A stretch of 64,000 nucleotides of DNA from Parastagonospora avenae f. sp. tritici 18332-5 (GCA_022559985.1 JAFJTR010000001.1:372001-436000), one strand, 5' to 3'. Shown: positions 32,690 through 44,138, counted from the stretch's first letter. A program made the numbers and translations. The notes: generated from the sequence alone by a model not told the origin.

Positions 32690-34045
32690 TCAACTGAAGC
32701 TCAGCTTCAACGCTGGCTCGATCCGTCCCACACACTCTCCAAAGCCCACGAGTGCCTCCTCATCTGCACCACAAGCACCTCTTATTGTGATCTCGTCGCC
32801 ATCCTCGAGGAACGTCCGCTTCTCTCCACCATTCAAAGAGATAGTATCCTTTCCGTTCTGACTCTGCTCCAGGAAGCTACCATACTCAGCAGCTGTCTCT
32901 CCACTAATGGTACCAGACCCAAGCAGGTCACCCGGCTGGAAGGGACAGCCGTTGATAGTGTGATGCGCTAGCATCTGCGGGAACGACCACATCAGATTGC
33001 GTGCATTGACTTTAGATATGGTTGTAGTGTTGCCTGTAGACGCTTGGAATCGTCAGCGATAATACAATATTTCGACCAGCATACACTTACTCTTGACATC
33101 AATCTCCAAGTTGATATCGTACACCGTCTTCTCTGTCTTCTCTTTCAAGTACGGCAGGACCTCAGCCTCGTTCTCGAGGGCCTTGGTCTTGAACGGCTCC
33201 AGTGCATCTGCTAGCACAACCCACGTACTTATGGTCGTGCCGAAATTCTTTGCGTTGAAAGGTCCAAGGGGCACATACTCCCAAGCTTGGATATCTCTGG
33301 CAGACCAGTCATTCATCAAGACCACACCAAACAAGTTCTCTTCTGCTTTGTCAATTGTAATCGGCTCTCCTTGCGGATTTGCGCCACAGACGAAGGCACC
33401 AAGTTCCAGCTCGATATCCAGTTTCTTGCAGGGTGAGAATGTGGGAGCTTTCTTCTCCGCTGTAGGATCAAGCAGAATCTGTCCGTTGGGTCTGCGGATT
33501 GGAGTACCGGATGGTACTACTGAGGATGCTCGACCATGGTAACCAACGGGAAGGTGGTTATAGTTTGGGTTCAGAGCATTTGCAGGTCCTCTGAAAATGA
33601 CACCGCAGTTATATGCATGATTTCTGCCGGCGAAGAAATCGGTATAGTCACCTATTCTGAACGGCAGATGGGCCTTGACGTCCTTGAGAGGAATGAGGGC
33701 TTGCTTCTGGAGCGTTACATTGTTCTTCAGCACATCCGGGTATGGAGTATCTGCTGTAAAGACGCTTTGAATGTACTTTCTCACAACAGAATGTATGGGC
33801 CGACCCAGGGCTGCGAATGCGTTCAGATTTGGGTCTGAGAAGACTGCTTGATGAGGTTGTATGGTCGATAGTGCCGAGAAGCCATTGCTGGCAGCGAATG
33901 CTTCAAGATCTAGCGCATGATCTCCAATGGCAACTGCCACTCGTGGTGACGCTGAGGAGGCAGTCGAAATTATGCCGAAGGGAATGTTCGCCAGCGAGAA
34001 GTGTGACCCTTTGGGAATGCTGAACCAAGATCGCATCGAAGCCAT
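32690..34045 (-). CDS. fahA: Fumarylacetoacetase
   Basis: Two exons, 34045-33091 and 33033-32690; 432 aa, close to the human enzyme. Last step of tyrosine/phenylalanine breakdown: fumarylacetoacetate to fumarate and acetoacetate, in the cytosol. N-terminal SH3-like domain (SWFSIPKGSHFSLANIPFG), then the FAH fold: DYTDFFAGRNHAYNCG (catalytic His region), LPVGYHGRASSVVPSG, the metal ligands LDIELELGAFV, and NDWSARDIQAWEYVPLGPF. Exon 2 adds the SGTISG and GDLLGSG parts. Start taken at MASMRSWF; an in-frame upstream ATG (34111) would add 22 residues that do not fit the family. Divergent from homogentisate dioxygenase, suggesting joint control. Confidence 0.95.
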
Positions 34046-34553
34046 GATGTATGCAAAGGCCAGAGAATGTCGACAAAGTACCTCTGTTGCTACACACTTA
34101 GTGAGATTCAAAAGCAGAAACTCCTCGGAATGGCTATTCCGATTCAGTGTAGTCTAGCATTGTTTACATTTCGCCCAGTGATGACGGCTTGTGGCGGAAG
34201 AAGGATGAACGCGGAGAACGGAAAGTTTCCGCCTTTACCCAACGGACAGGGGTTCATTGTGGGGTAAGCCGACGACCACCTCCGCCCAAATCCTCGAACC
34301 ATGCTCCGCTTTGTGTCCGCGAATGTGAATGATCACGGAATTGCAAGCCGCGCATTACCGCATGATGCATGGAGCTATGGCTGACTTGGAGCTTGTGTCA
34401 GGAAGTTTGAGCTGTCTGACAATGTAGATTTCTAATAACCAATTTACTGGACATTATCAAGCTGTCGCGTCGCAAACGTACCTGCCTTGCGAACTCACAC
34501 TTCTCGTATAAACTACACAGGCGTGTCGTTGAGTCTCTTTACAAATACCCACC
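34046..34553. promoter_or_regulatory. Bidirectional promoter between fahA and hmgA
   Basis: 508 bp between the start codons of two genes that act in the same pathway and point apart. No coding frame of note. Shared control is inferred from arrangement only. Confidence 0.6.
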
Positions 34554-36027
34554 ATGCCTGTGACAGAGTTCGCGTTCAAGGAGAAGTACAAGTACCAAAA
34601 TGGCTTCAACTCTTATCACGAGTGCGCATTCTCAGATACCACCCGACAGCACCTATTGACATATTTTTAGGAGCGAAGCAGTAGAAGGCGCTCTTCCCAT
34701 CGGCGCAAACTCTCCACAAAAGCCTCCATACGGCCTCTACGCCGAAAAGCTCTCAGGAACCGCCTTCACAGCTCCACGCCACGAGAACCAGCAAACATGG
34801 CTCTACCGCATCCTCCCCTCATGCGGACACAGCAACTTCGAACCCCGCGAATCCAAAACTTTCAACACAAACCCCGAGAACAAGCCCTGGGAGAAGATCC
34901 ACTTCATCCCCAACCAGCTACGATGGGACCCCTTCGACCTAGACGAGACAGTAGACTGGGTCCACTCGCTGCACCTCGTCGCAGGCAACGGCGACCCCAC
35001 CACCAAGACAGGCGTAGGGTACTTCATCTACGCGGCGGGCAAAGACATGGCGAAGAACGAAGCCTTCTACTCCGCCGATGGCGACTTCCTCATCGTCCCG
35101 CAACACGGCATCCTCGACATCCAAACCGAACTCGGCCGCCTCGTCGTGCGCCCCAACGAAATCTGCGTCATACCCAGAGGCACACGATACCGCGTTACGC
35201 TTCCCGACGGCCCTGTGCGCGGTTACATCCTCGAGCTATACGAGGGCCATTTCCAACTCCCTGAGCTGGGACCGATTGGGTCGAACTGCCTCGCCAACGC
35301 GCGAGACTTCCAGGCCCCTGTGGCGGATTTCGACGAAGATACTGAGTCGGAGTGGCATGTGCTGGGCAAGTTTGCGGGACATTTATATGCGGCGAAGCAG
35401 AACCACACGCCTTTTGACGTCGTGGCATGGCATGGATTGTACTACCCGTACAAATACGACTTGGGGCGGTTCAACACGATCGGCTCGATATCGTTCGACC
35501 ATCCAGATCCGTCCATCTTTACGGTGTTGACGGCGCAGACTGCACATGCTGGTACCGCGGTGGCGGACTTTGTCATATTCCCACCACGATGGCTTGTTGC
35601 GGAGAACACTTTCCGCCCGCCGTGGTATCACAGAAACACCATGTCGGAATTCATGGGGTTGATAGGGGGCCAGTACGATGCGAAGACGGGTGGCGGCTTT
35701 CAGCCTGCGGGTGCCTCGCTGCATAATATTATGTCTGGGCATGGACCGGATGCTGCGACGCATGAGAAGGCGAGCAATGTGAGCTTGCAACCGAACAAGG
35801 TTGGCGAAGGCAGTATGGCTTTCATGTTTGAGAGTTGCTTGATGATTGGTGTGACGGACTGGGGCTTGAAGCAGTGCAGGAAGGTCCAGGAGGATTATAA
35901 CGCTGAGAGCTGGGAGCCGTTGAAGCCGCACTTCAAAAGGCCAGGACCAAAGAAGATCGACAATGGAGTAGCGCCGATCAAAGAAGGCGTGGAAGGAGAC
36001 AAGGGACAAGTCCCGCATTATACCTGA
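34554..36027 (+). CDS. hmgA: Homogentisate 1,2-dioxygenase
   Basis: Two exons, 34554-34621 and 34671-36027; 474 aa. Opens the homogentisate ring to maleylacetoacetate, using Fe(II) and oxygen. Start region FAFKEKYKYQNGFNSYHES is typical of the family and is rebuilt by the splice. The iron ligands are visible: His343 in PPWYHRN, Glu349 in MSEFMGLI and His380 in SGHGPD. Other conserved blocks: KIHFIPNQLRWDPFDL and DFLIVPQHG. The intron uses a rare donor, GTGCGC; frame and family fit leave no better choice. The tail after 440 (FKRPGPKKIDNGVAPIKEG) extends past the human enzyme. The coding strand changes from C-rich to G-rich near 35300. Confidence 0.95.
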
Positions 36028-36227
36028 GTGGAGTTCTGTGGAAAGTATTCTAGCAATCGAAGATTTAGCGTCATATTGCTGTATAAATTGTGATATCCGA
36101 CATCCTGATCTTACAGATGAATCAATTCTGACCGTACGCCGTGCTATGCTGATATCCAAATAATAAGGCTCTTCGAGCTTTTAGTCCTCGCGGGCTTCGG
36201 AGGCTGCAAGCTGACATTCCTTTCCAA

Positions 36228-37654
36228 CTATTCGTCATCCTCGTCATCATCGACCACCCTTCTCCTCTTCGTCCTGCTGACCACGACCTCCTCGTCGTCA
36301 TCATCATCATCTCCACCAGCCCTCCTCTTGGGACTCGGTGCGATGCCTTCGTCCAGATCATCGTCGTCGTCCACAATCTCTGGCTCCTCGTCACTGGCTG
36401 CGATGAAATCGTCCTCCTCGTCATAGTCATCTTCCCTGGATCTACCGGGACCTCTTGCAAAGTCATCATCATCGCTCCAGTCACGCCGTAAGCCGCCCTT
36501 CTGCCGCGGTTTCCGTGGGCGACTGGCAGCATCTTCGAGGTCATCGATGTTGAGGCCGGATGTGCGACCACCAGAGCGGCCAACGGTACGAACTGCGCGT
36601 TCGGCTTGGCGGGCCTCGTGCTTCTCGCGAGCACGGGCTTGTCGCTGCTTCTCCTTGAATGTGGCCTCTTCTCTCTGCCGCCGTAGTTCAGGGTCCTCGT
36701 TCACGTCAACGAAGGAAATGGCTTGATCGGCGTCATCGCGACCACGACTGGCAATCTGGGCGAGGTCATTCTGAAGCTTTTCAAGAGCAGTGTCCTTTAA
36801 GTTCGCGGCCGGCACAACGCTGAGCGCGGTTGTGAGCTTGTTCGTCACGCGCATGACGTTCGCTTCCTCGTAGGGCGCAACTAGGTATGTGTAGCTCTCC
36901 AACTTGGCACTTGGCTTTGCACCTGCCTTGATCGAGGTGGGTGTGGGGATCTTGGGCTTGACCTGGGGCGGTGCAAGCGTGTTCGCGTCGATGTCGAATT
37001 GCATGGTCGGATCGTTCGCGATCTGGAGAGTGAGGGAGCCATCAGCCCACCTTAGGATGCGAGCATTCGACTGGAGTTCAGCGTTGTTTGAGGGTGAGCG
37101 ACGCCATCGGATTGTGGACATGGCGGTGTTGTAGGCAGAGAATTGGTCGGACGCAGGGAGCTTTGAGTGGTGGTCTGTAGTCGGTGGCTGGAACGTCTTA
37201 TGGCTGAATGCCGTGGGATCGAAGGAGAGGAAGCGCGGAACCTTGAGCAAGTAAAGCTCACCGTCGCTGGGTTCTGGTATAGCGTGTCGCGCAATATCCG
37301 CGTCCATAACTGCGAATGTGTGCTGCTCGCCTTCCTCTTCCGCAGCTTCTTGCGCCCTGGCGCGATCTGCACGTCCTTCATCGTCGCCAGAGTCGAGTTC
37401 TTCATCGTCGAGCTTGCGAGCTCTATAAGACGGTTAGTTCCCAGGTCATAGATAGCAATCTGTTCAGCTACTTACGCCGGCTCCTCTTCGTCATCTCCCC
37501 CGTCGCCAAACAGGTCGTCCTCGTCCTCGTCCTCGTCCTCGTCTAGACCATTCTCCTCTACTGTGTCACGTGGCGCCTCAACTTCTTCCGCTGGAGTCGC
37601 GAGGTCGTCAACCTCATTATCTGAGACTGTCGCATTGGCTTCCGCGTCAGACAT
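36228..37654 (-). CDS. LEO1: LEO1, subunit of the Paf1 transcription elongation complex
   Basis: Two exons, 37654-37476 and 37422-36228; 457 aa. The protein begins with an acidic region (DEDEDEDEDDLFGDGGDDEEE), then the conserved Leo1 core: LYLLKVPRFLSFDPTAF, STIRWRRS, NARILRWADGSLTLQI, SYTYLVAPYEEANVMRVT. A charged helix (KEKQRQARAREKHEARQAER) and an acidic tail with basic patches follow. Leo1 pairs with Paf1 and brings the complex to RNA polymerase II and histones, promoting H2B ubiquitylation and H3K4/K36 methylation. The Asp/Glu runs are encoded by a CTC/CGTC-type trinucleotide tract near 37510-37540 on the plus strand and could vary in length. Confidence 0.95.
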
Positions 37655-38036
37655 GGCCGCGGCTGGTTGTCCTTAGGATAGTTGTAATTGCTGATCGCAA
37701 AGGCTTTCCGGATGCGAAGAGAGTTGACGCGACTAGCGATGTGAAGGAGTGATGAAGAAGCGGTCGGCACGTCAAAGTAAAGGTGCGCAACGTTGACCTG
37801 ACAGCTTGGTGAACAAAGTTCCGAGCAACAATGAAGGCGCGCTTTCCCAATCTGCCCTAGCGCGCTGCCCCTTCTCGATGCAGCCCTGGCGGACCCAAAA
37901 TCGCTGGCTCCTCGAGACGTACCACCGACAACATCCCCCTCTCTGTCTGCTGCATACGCACTCTGTCGCCTTAGTCAGAGTCTAGCATTCACCCCATTCG
38001 TCTGTTCAGGACACGGCATACCCAACAGCTGCAAAT
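37655..38036. promoter_or_regulatory. Bidirectional promoter between LEO1 and MOB2-like gene
   Basis: 382 bp between two divergent start codons; no supported gene inside. Confidence 0.5.
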
Positions 38037-39305
38037 ATGGCGTCCTTCTTCTCCAGCGTGTAAGTGCTTGGCACAGCTCCCTTCCCCAAATGCTCTTCGC
38101 CTGGCCCATGTCAAGCATGTCTGTTTCAGTCTCACTTTGCTGCTTTTGTTTCAGGATTTGAACGTGTGATATGCACATGAGTTCGCTTCTGAGATTTCCC
38201 ATTGTTTATATATCTTGCTGCAGAACCTCAGGTTGCTTTGCTCTAACATATCGCTGCTAGACGCCAAGGGCTCGCTGGTCGCTCCAACAAAGGTACCCAG
38301 CAACAGGGCAAAGGAGGCTCTCCCTCTCCCACAACTCCATACTCGAACTCTCCTACTTCACAGCAGCTGCCGAGTGTGCCTCCTATGCCACACTCGCCAG
38401 CATTGTCTTCCGCGATGTCGTTCGAAAGCCAGGGTGCCCCGGATAGTTCCGTGCCGGCTGGCTCCCGCAGACCGCCATTCTTCTTTCGTGAGGAGTATTC
38501 CAACCTCATCGTGAAGGGAAACTTCATGACCCTGGCTGCCAAGCCGAAGCTCGTGGATGAGGGCGAATGGCTCGCACACACAGGTAAGCCTCGATTGCCA
38601 CAAAGTGAGGGGTCAATGTTGACCACGTGAGCAGTCGTCGAGCAGTACCGTCTGCTGGAGCAAATGATTGAGATCATCAAAGTCCACGACGACAGGACCG
38701 GCAAGCCAATCTGCAACCCAGATGTCTGCCCTACCATGTCAGCCAGCGGTCACACTTACACCTGGCTCGACAACCAGAAGAGGCCCATCAAGATCCCAGC
38801 CATCCAGTACATCAACCTCGTCCAGAAGTGGATCGTGGGCAAGATCAACGACCCCAACATCTTCCCAACCGACACAACCTCCGTCTCCATCGGCGCTTCC
38901 ACCTATGCATCAGGATCTCTGTCAAGTGGCGGCACCCCTCAACCTCTTGGACCCACCAGCCTCAATGCCCCGCTATCGCAGCTAGCCGGCAACGAGTGGC
39001 TCGGCAAGCCCTCCGGCTTCCCTGAGACGTTCGAGGCAGACATCAAGAGCATCTACCGCCAGATGATGCGATGCTATGCGCACATCTACCATGGCCACTG
39101 GCTCGAGCCCTTCTGGAACGTGAATGCGTACAAGGAGCTGAACACGTGCTTCATCCACTTTATCAACGTTGGCAAGCTGTTCAACCTACTCGGTGAGAAA
39201 GAGCTTGAGCCCATGCAGCCGCTGGTCGACTTGTGGAATGAGAAGGGCCTGCTGCCCCCGGTTGGCGCGACTTCGAGTGGTCAGCCGGCACAGCCTGCTG
39301 CTTGA
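38037..39305 (+). CDS. MOB2: MOB-family kinase activator, MOB2-like
   Basis: Three exons, 38037-38059, 38261-38583 and 38635-39305; 338 aa. Only 7 codons precede a 201-nt first intron, which is long for this window; the splice gives MASFFSSVRQGLAGRSNKG. The MOB fold carries the zinc ligands CNPDVCPTM and HIYHGH, and the core EEYSNLIVKGNFMTLA followed by LVDEGEWLAHT. The VKGNF...VDEGEWLA block is closer to MOB2 than to MOB1, and MOB2 proteins bind and activate NDR kinases (Cbk1/COT1) controlling polarity and septation. A Ser/Gly/Pro insert of about 45 residues splits the domain. Subtype is less certain than family. Confidence 0.85.
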
Positions 39306-39985
39306 GGATTGGGGTGGCATCAGCTTCCAGATTTGATACATATGTGATCGGATGCTTCTCGTGGCCATTTCTCTTTGCTTGCGTTGGGCCAAATATGAGG
39401 GGTTGAATGAGCGGTCTGGGATGTTGGCGTTCAGGCATCAAATGACATGAGCATGTGTATATGCATCGAATAGAGCAATGAACTCATGAATCGATGCATT
39501 CTCCAGGTGTTCCTGTGCATGCATCCCTGATTGGTCAATGTCGCATAGGAGACGCATTTCCATTCATCCCTTGCCGCGGGTTCACGTACCAAGTCTCTTG
39601 TCATGATACCAACGTTAGCAGATTGACAGGCGAACAGCACGTCCGGAAGCGCAAAATAGCAGGATTGCCAAGAACGATCTAATAAGAGAGGCTCAAATTT
39701 GATAGTACCACATAAAGTAACCAGAGACTGTTTCGGTTCAAACCACCAACAATCCAGAGACGCGAGTCATAGCATGCACACAAACTCCAATGGTGAAATG
39801 AAATCGAGTCCGCTCCACCATCCGATTTGAAAGACACCGATGCAGACGTTCCATGGTCATGTATGTGGCTTGCGTGAGACATATGGCTGGAAACAGGCCA
39901 TGTAGAGAGGTTTTGGGGCGTGACGTGTCTGTGCTAGCAGACGTTGGCGAATGCAGATCGCTCCTGCCGACATGCGCGGGCCGGC
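39306..39985. other. Convergent 3' intergenic region
   Basis: 680 bp between the stops of the MOB2-like gene and ARF1. No supported gene; probably two long 3' UTRs. Confidence 0.45.
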
Positions 39986-40704
39986 TTAGTTGTGGCCGGC
40001 CTTGCGGAGCGAGTTGCTCAACCATTCGAGACCCTCATACAGACCGTCGCCGGACGTGGCGCAAGTAGACTGGATGTACTAGAGTGGCTGTTAGCATTCT
40101 GCTGGGAGGGGGGAGTTTCGCTCTGACGTACCCAAGCACGTTGTCGGAGGCTGTGGAGACCGAGCTTGTCGGTGATCTCAGCAGCGTTCATGGCGTTCTG
40201 GAGAATTGTCAGTTTCGTTTCGAGCAGATTGTGGCGCGCTGGTGCTAGCTTACAGGCAAATCCTGCTTGTTGGCGAACACTAGGAGGAGAGCATCCCGGA
40301 GCTCGTCCTCGTTCAACATTCGCTGGAGCTCCTCACGGGCCTCAACAACACGGTCGCGATCGTTGCTGTCGACGACGAAGATGATACCCTGAGTGTTCTG
40401 GAAGTAATGCCTCCAGAGAGGACGAATCTTGTCCTGACCGCCAACATCCCACACGGTGAACTGGATGTTCTTGTACTCGACGGTCTCGACGTTGAAACCT
40501 GCGGGTCAACTTGTCAGCGCGCTGCATCTTTTACGCGCGTACAGATAGTCGCATACCAATGGTTGGAATGGTGGTGACGATTTCACCAAGCTTAAGCTTG
40601 TAAAGAATTGTGGTCTTTCCGGCGGCATCGAGACCAACCATGAGAATGCGCATCTCCTTCTTTCCCCATAGCTTATCGAAAAGCTTCGAGAATGTAAGAC
40701 CCAT
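39986..40704 (-). CDS. ARF1: ADP-ribosylation factor 1 (small GTPase)
   Basis: Four exons, 40704-40557, 40498-40254, 40197-40132 and 40078-39986; 183 aa, the normal length. Arf hallmarks: N-terminal MGLTFSKLF with Gly2 for myristoylation, P-loop GLDAAGKTT, switch I IPTIGFNVETVEYKN, switch II WDVGGQDKIRP, NKQD and the TCATSGDGLYEGLEWLS end. It recruits coat proteins and lipid enzymes at the Golgi. A 5' UTR intron is likely, from GTAAGT at 40984 to CAG at 40772, since the sequence just before the start codon is preceded by a good acceptor; this is inference without transcript data. Confidence 0.97.
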
Positions 40705-41668
40705 ATTGGCGATGGGTGTGTTGTGTTGTGTTGGTGTAGGGTGTGGGTAGGCGGTGTAGAGACCCTCGAACCTGTGAAGCAGCGGGTTAGTCAGCTATCA
40801 AAGACGGCAGCAACGCGTTATTGCCGGCCGTTCAGGTGTATCGAGGTGAATGTTGTGCGGGCGCATGCAGTATTGAGCGCCTGATGCGGCTTCGAGGGAG
40901 GTGAGCGGCGGGTGCGGCAAGCGGCGCCCACCGTATTGTAGACAAAGCCTCGGTATGCGGGGCGGGGCGACGACGTTTACTTACTACAGATGTTCAAGAG
41001 AGTCGGTGGTGGTTGTAGATGGGGTGGGCGGGTTGTCGATGTACTCTAATTGATGCACAGGAAGGGCCTGGGTAGAAGAGAGGTGGTGGACTTGGCGACG
41101 CGGGCGAAAACCTGAGCACGGACTAACACGTGACTGCTATCGAATCGCTTATCAACCGTCTCCTGGAGTTGCGGTGAGATTTGTTGAACCAACAACCAAT
41201 TTCAGCTTTTTTGCTCCTTATGAAGAACCTTGGCCAAGTGGACACGTTTTGGTTGTGCTGCATTGGGCAACCTGAGGCGCGTCTAGTAGGCAACGACGAG
41301 TTTCGGCGATCCGTTTAGCTGCCCCATGATTGCGTGAGCGGAGGGGGTCCACTGCTCGCGCTTGCAAATGTACTTGCACAAGCTTCTTTTCACCAAAGAG
41401 GTATTGCATGCCATACATTAGCATTGCTAACAGGCATCTCTACCACTGCAGTATATGATTCGTACACTAGCATGTCGCTTCTCGGGAACAAATACTGGGG
41501 GGTTATTTCCCAGGTAGCAGCCACGGAGCGAAGATCAGGATAACAAAGCACGTCCAAACAGGCTGCCGTATTCAACGAATGAATAAGCACTACCTAATTA
41601 CAGACTCCCACTCTTAATTTTTCTCTTGACCAGTTGCGTTTCCAGGCCCCTTTCTTCACACAAAGAAC
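40705..41668. promoter_or_regulatory. ARF1 upstream region with probable 5' UTR intron; 3' side of MAPEG gene
   Basis: 964 bp. The ARF1-proximal part holds a candidate leader intron (40984-40772, GT-AG on the minus strand). The remainder shows no supported gene. Confidence 0.45.
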
Positions 41669-42199
41669 TTAGATCCGATCTCCTCCAAGAGCCCGTGCTG
41701 CACGAATAATGGTCCTAAAGCAGAGTGCAACTCCAGTAGCCCATAGTACACTACGAGCAACAGTTGGGCCTTGCGTCTGGTGCGTAGCATACACTCCAGT
41801 GAAGAGCATCCGAACAGCCAAGAAGAGACCAGCGAAGCCATTCAGTCCATCCAATCCCTGCTTCTTCAATCCAGCAACGTTACCCAACACGACTGCGGCG
41901 ACAAAGAGCGGCATGTTCTGAACATAGTAAGCTTGTGTTCAATTCATGATGAAAATACGTACCTCCATGCCATTGGCGTGGCAGGCTTCCAGGCGCTCAT
42001 ACTTGGCGAACTCCTCTGCCGAAAGGCGATCCTTGAGCTTCGACTTCAGGGTTGAGGAGCGTGGATTACGGTTGTCCCATTTGGTGATCTGACCCCCAGT
42101 AGCTACGTTTAGAGCATAGCTATGGGGCAGAACTGATAGGACATAGTAGGCTGGGATAGCCAGGATAGACAGGTTGTGGGTGTTGAGAAAAGAGGGCAT
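41669..42199 (-). CDS. MAPEG-family membrane protein
   Basis: Two exons, 42199-41963 and 41917-41669; 161 aa. Four hydrophobic spans are visible: ILAIPAYYVLSVLPHSYAL, NMPLFVAAVVLGNVAGL, LNGFAGLFLAVRMLFTGVYA and VLWATGVALCFRTIIRAA. The loop with ERLEACHANGMEVNMPLF is the MAPEG-type signature (ERxxxAHxNxxE-like), here with Cys-His. MAPEG enzymes include microsomal glutathione transferases and leukotriene C4 synthase-like proteins; fungal members of this short type are mostly uncharacterised. Start taken at MPSFLNTHNL; the upstream in-frame Met would add 26 residues without family support. Confidence 0.85.
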
Positions 42200-42519
42200 G
42201 TTGCTTGGTATCGTCCAATGGTCTGTGAGGGTGATGTAGTCGTCGTGAGGCTTACTTACTGAAGATTTGAGTGTCAATCTGGATGGGAGCGCAGCACCTG
42301 CCGAAAATTGAAGATCTTCAGTTCGTGCCTCGGCAACATGATGTCACCGCCGCTATTGTGAAGCAAGAACGACTTGTTTCATGTGAATCAAGAAACATTG
42401 CTCTAGCGGTACAGGCAGGCTGATTTAGCGCCACTACGCGGACTCGTCTCGCGGAGGCAGGATCCTCGATCGTGGAGAACCCACGCCCCAGAAAGCACTT
42501 CAACGGCTGCTAATGCCGA
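42200..42519. other. Short intergenic region
   Basis: 320 bp upstream of the MAPEG gene and downstream of the deacetylase gene; no gene seen. Confidence 0.45.
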
Positions 42520-43607
42520 TTACTTGCCTCCTGCTATCGAGCCAGGCACGTACGGGAATTTCTCGCGGTAGTGCTTCGCAATGTCTCTCCGGCTCGCCAC
42601 CCAAACCCCTTCTTTCTCCGAAATATACTTCATGAAGTTCCTCAGACTCTCCGATCTACCAGGTTTGCCCGCAATCCTCGAGTGAAGAGGAATCGTCATC
42701 ATCTTTCCGCCTTCTCTGTACAGGCAATCGAACGTGTCTTTCAGGTACTGCTCGTACGAGGCGCCTGCTGAACTTACGAATCCGGGCAGCATGTGGAATT
42801 TTCCGTCATTGCAGTCGTAGTTGTACGGCAACATTAGTAAGCCTTCTTTCTCCCCGTCTGGAAGGTCTTTCTCCCAAGGAAGGTCGATCCAGTATGGCGA
42901 GTCTTCGTTATATACTTCAGAGGTGTAGAGCAGCTTTTTGCCCATTTCTTTCCACATAATTGGAAGCAGACTCGCAGTGTTTGGCGTACCTCTACCGAAG
43001 TAAGCTCCGACTGGGAACTCGCCTACATTATCGTCAGCTGTGTTTTGCAAATGGGGCGGTCTTAGCCGCACCGGTTGCAGCTTCTAAGGCTTGACAAGTC
43101 TTCTTGATATACGCCTTGTCTTCCTCGAGGGGATAGTCCCAAATATCGAGCCATCGATACCCATGTGCACCAATTTCGTGGCCTTCGCGCACGCACGCTT
43201 TGGAGAATGAAGGGTTTCTCTCCATGGCAACAGCGATAGCCCATAAGGTCATGTTCCAACCGAACTCTTTCATGAGCCTAAGAATACGCCAGGCTCCGCA
43301 TCTACTGCCATACTCATAGTCCTGTTCTCCATTCAAGTGTCTTTCTTCTCTACCACCGCCAGATGGACCCTTCTCCCACAAATATGGCTCAGAAGTTCCA
43401 TCACCATCCATTGGATTTCGCTCTCCACCCTCTTCGTAGTTCAGCACGAAAGATACGGCAATGCGGGCGCCGTTCGGCCATTGTGCGTCGTGGCCATACT
43501 CCCCGAACCCTGTGTATCTGATGAGTGAAGACAGGGAAACTCTTGATGCGGTTCAACTCACCCTCGAAGTCTCGTGGGAGCTGTAACGATTCTTCGACAT
43601 GGACCAT
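42520..43607 (-). CDS. Polysaccharide-deacetylase-fold hydrolase, PuuE/allantoinase-like
   Basis: Three exons, 43607-43562, 43509-43072 and 43022-42520; 328 aa, near the size of bacterial PuuE. The first junction rebuilds LPRDFEGFGEYGHDAQWP and the second EAATGEFPVGAYFGRGTPNT, both conserved in PuuE-type proteins. Core blocks: RIAVSFVLNYEEGGERN, EIGAHGYRWLDIWDY and MTIPLHSRIAGKPGR. The fold is a metal-independent member of the NodB superfamily; PuuE opens the allantoin ring in ureide breakdown, while relatives act on other amides. There is no signal peptide, so it acts inside the cell, unlike chitin deacetylases. The second intron has a rare GTGCGG donor. Divergent from an amidase gene, with GATA sites between. 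Confidence 0.85.
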
Positions 43608-44138
43608 ATTGGGCGAGTGTTCGTCCCTATCGTCTTATCGAAATTGTATTATAGGTACCCGACTAAGTACTTTTCAGTCTTTCCTGTGAACTCTAATATG
43701 TATATCTTATACCATGCCCACCACAACATGCTTTACAAAGCACACTTAGTATACCTCGCCCTATCAGCATCCTGGTCATAATCTGACTCGAACGCCTGCC
43801 CATTGTAGTTAGAGTGGAACGAACGTTCCGTCAGCATGTGGGGCCCTAGCCGGCTCAAGAGTTCTGTTATCGGGTGTTTGAAGCCGCCGTCTTATCAATG
43901 CGGGCGTCCAGTTCCGCGTTGTGGTAAAATCACCAAGGAAACATCAGAAAAGGGTGCAATTAGTTTAGCAGATGAAGGACGCCGAAGACTCTGAGTTTCG
44001 ATCTTGGACCTGGGTTTTAGGAGACGCTTTGCACACACTCCGTCACACAGATACATGCTGTATCGTTATTCCTAGTCTCGAGTTACCCCCAAAAAAGCCA
44101 CCAAAACAGTTTGGCTAAGTTCAACAGCGGCTTTCAAG
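43608..44138. promoter_or_regulatory. Divergent promoter rich in GATA-factor sites
   Basis: 531 bp between the PuuE-like and amidase start codons. It has five matches to HGATAR, all on the minus strand: 43627-43632, 43635-43640, 43761-43766, 43867-43872 and 43892-43897. HGATAR is the binding site of AreA/NIT2-type nitrogen regulators. Chance would give about 1-2 in this length on both strands. Control by nitrogen supply is inferred. Confidence 0.55.

Noticed and set aside
37510..37540. CGTC-type tandem tract, considered as a separate repeat feature
   Set aside because: It is coding sequence for the acidic run of LEO1.
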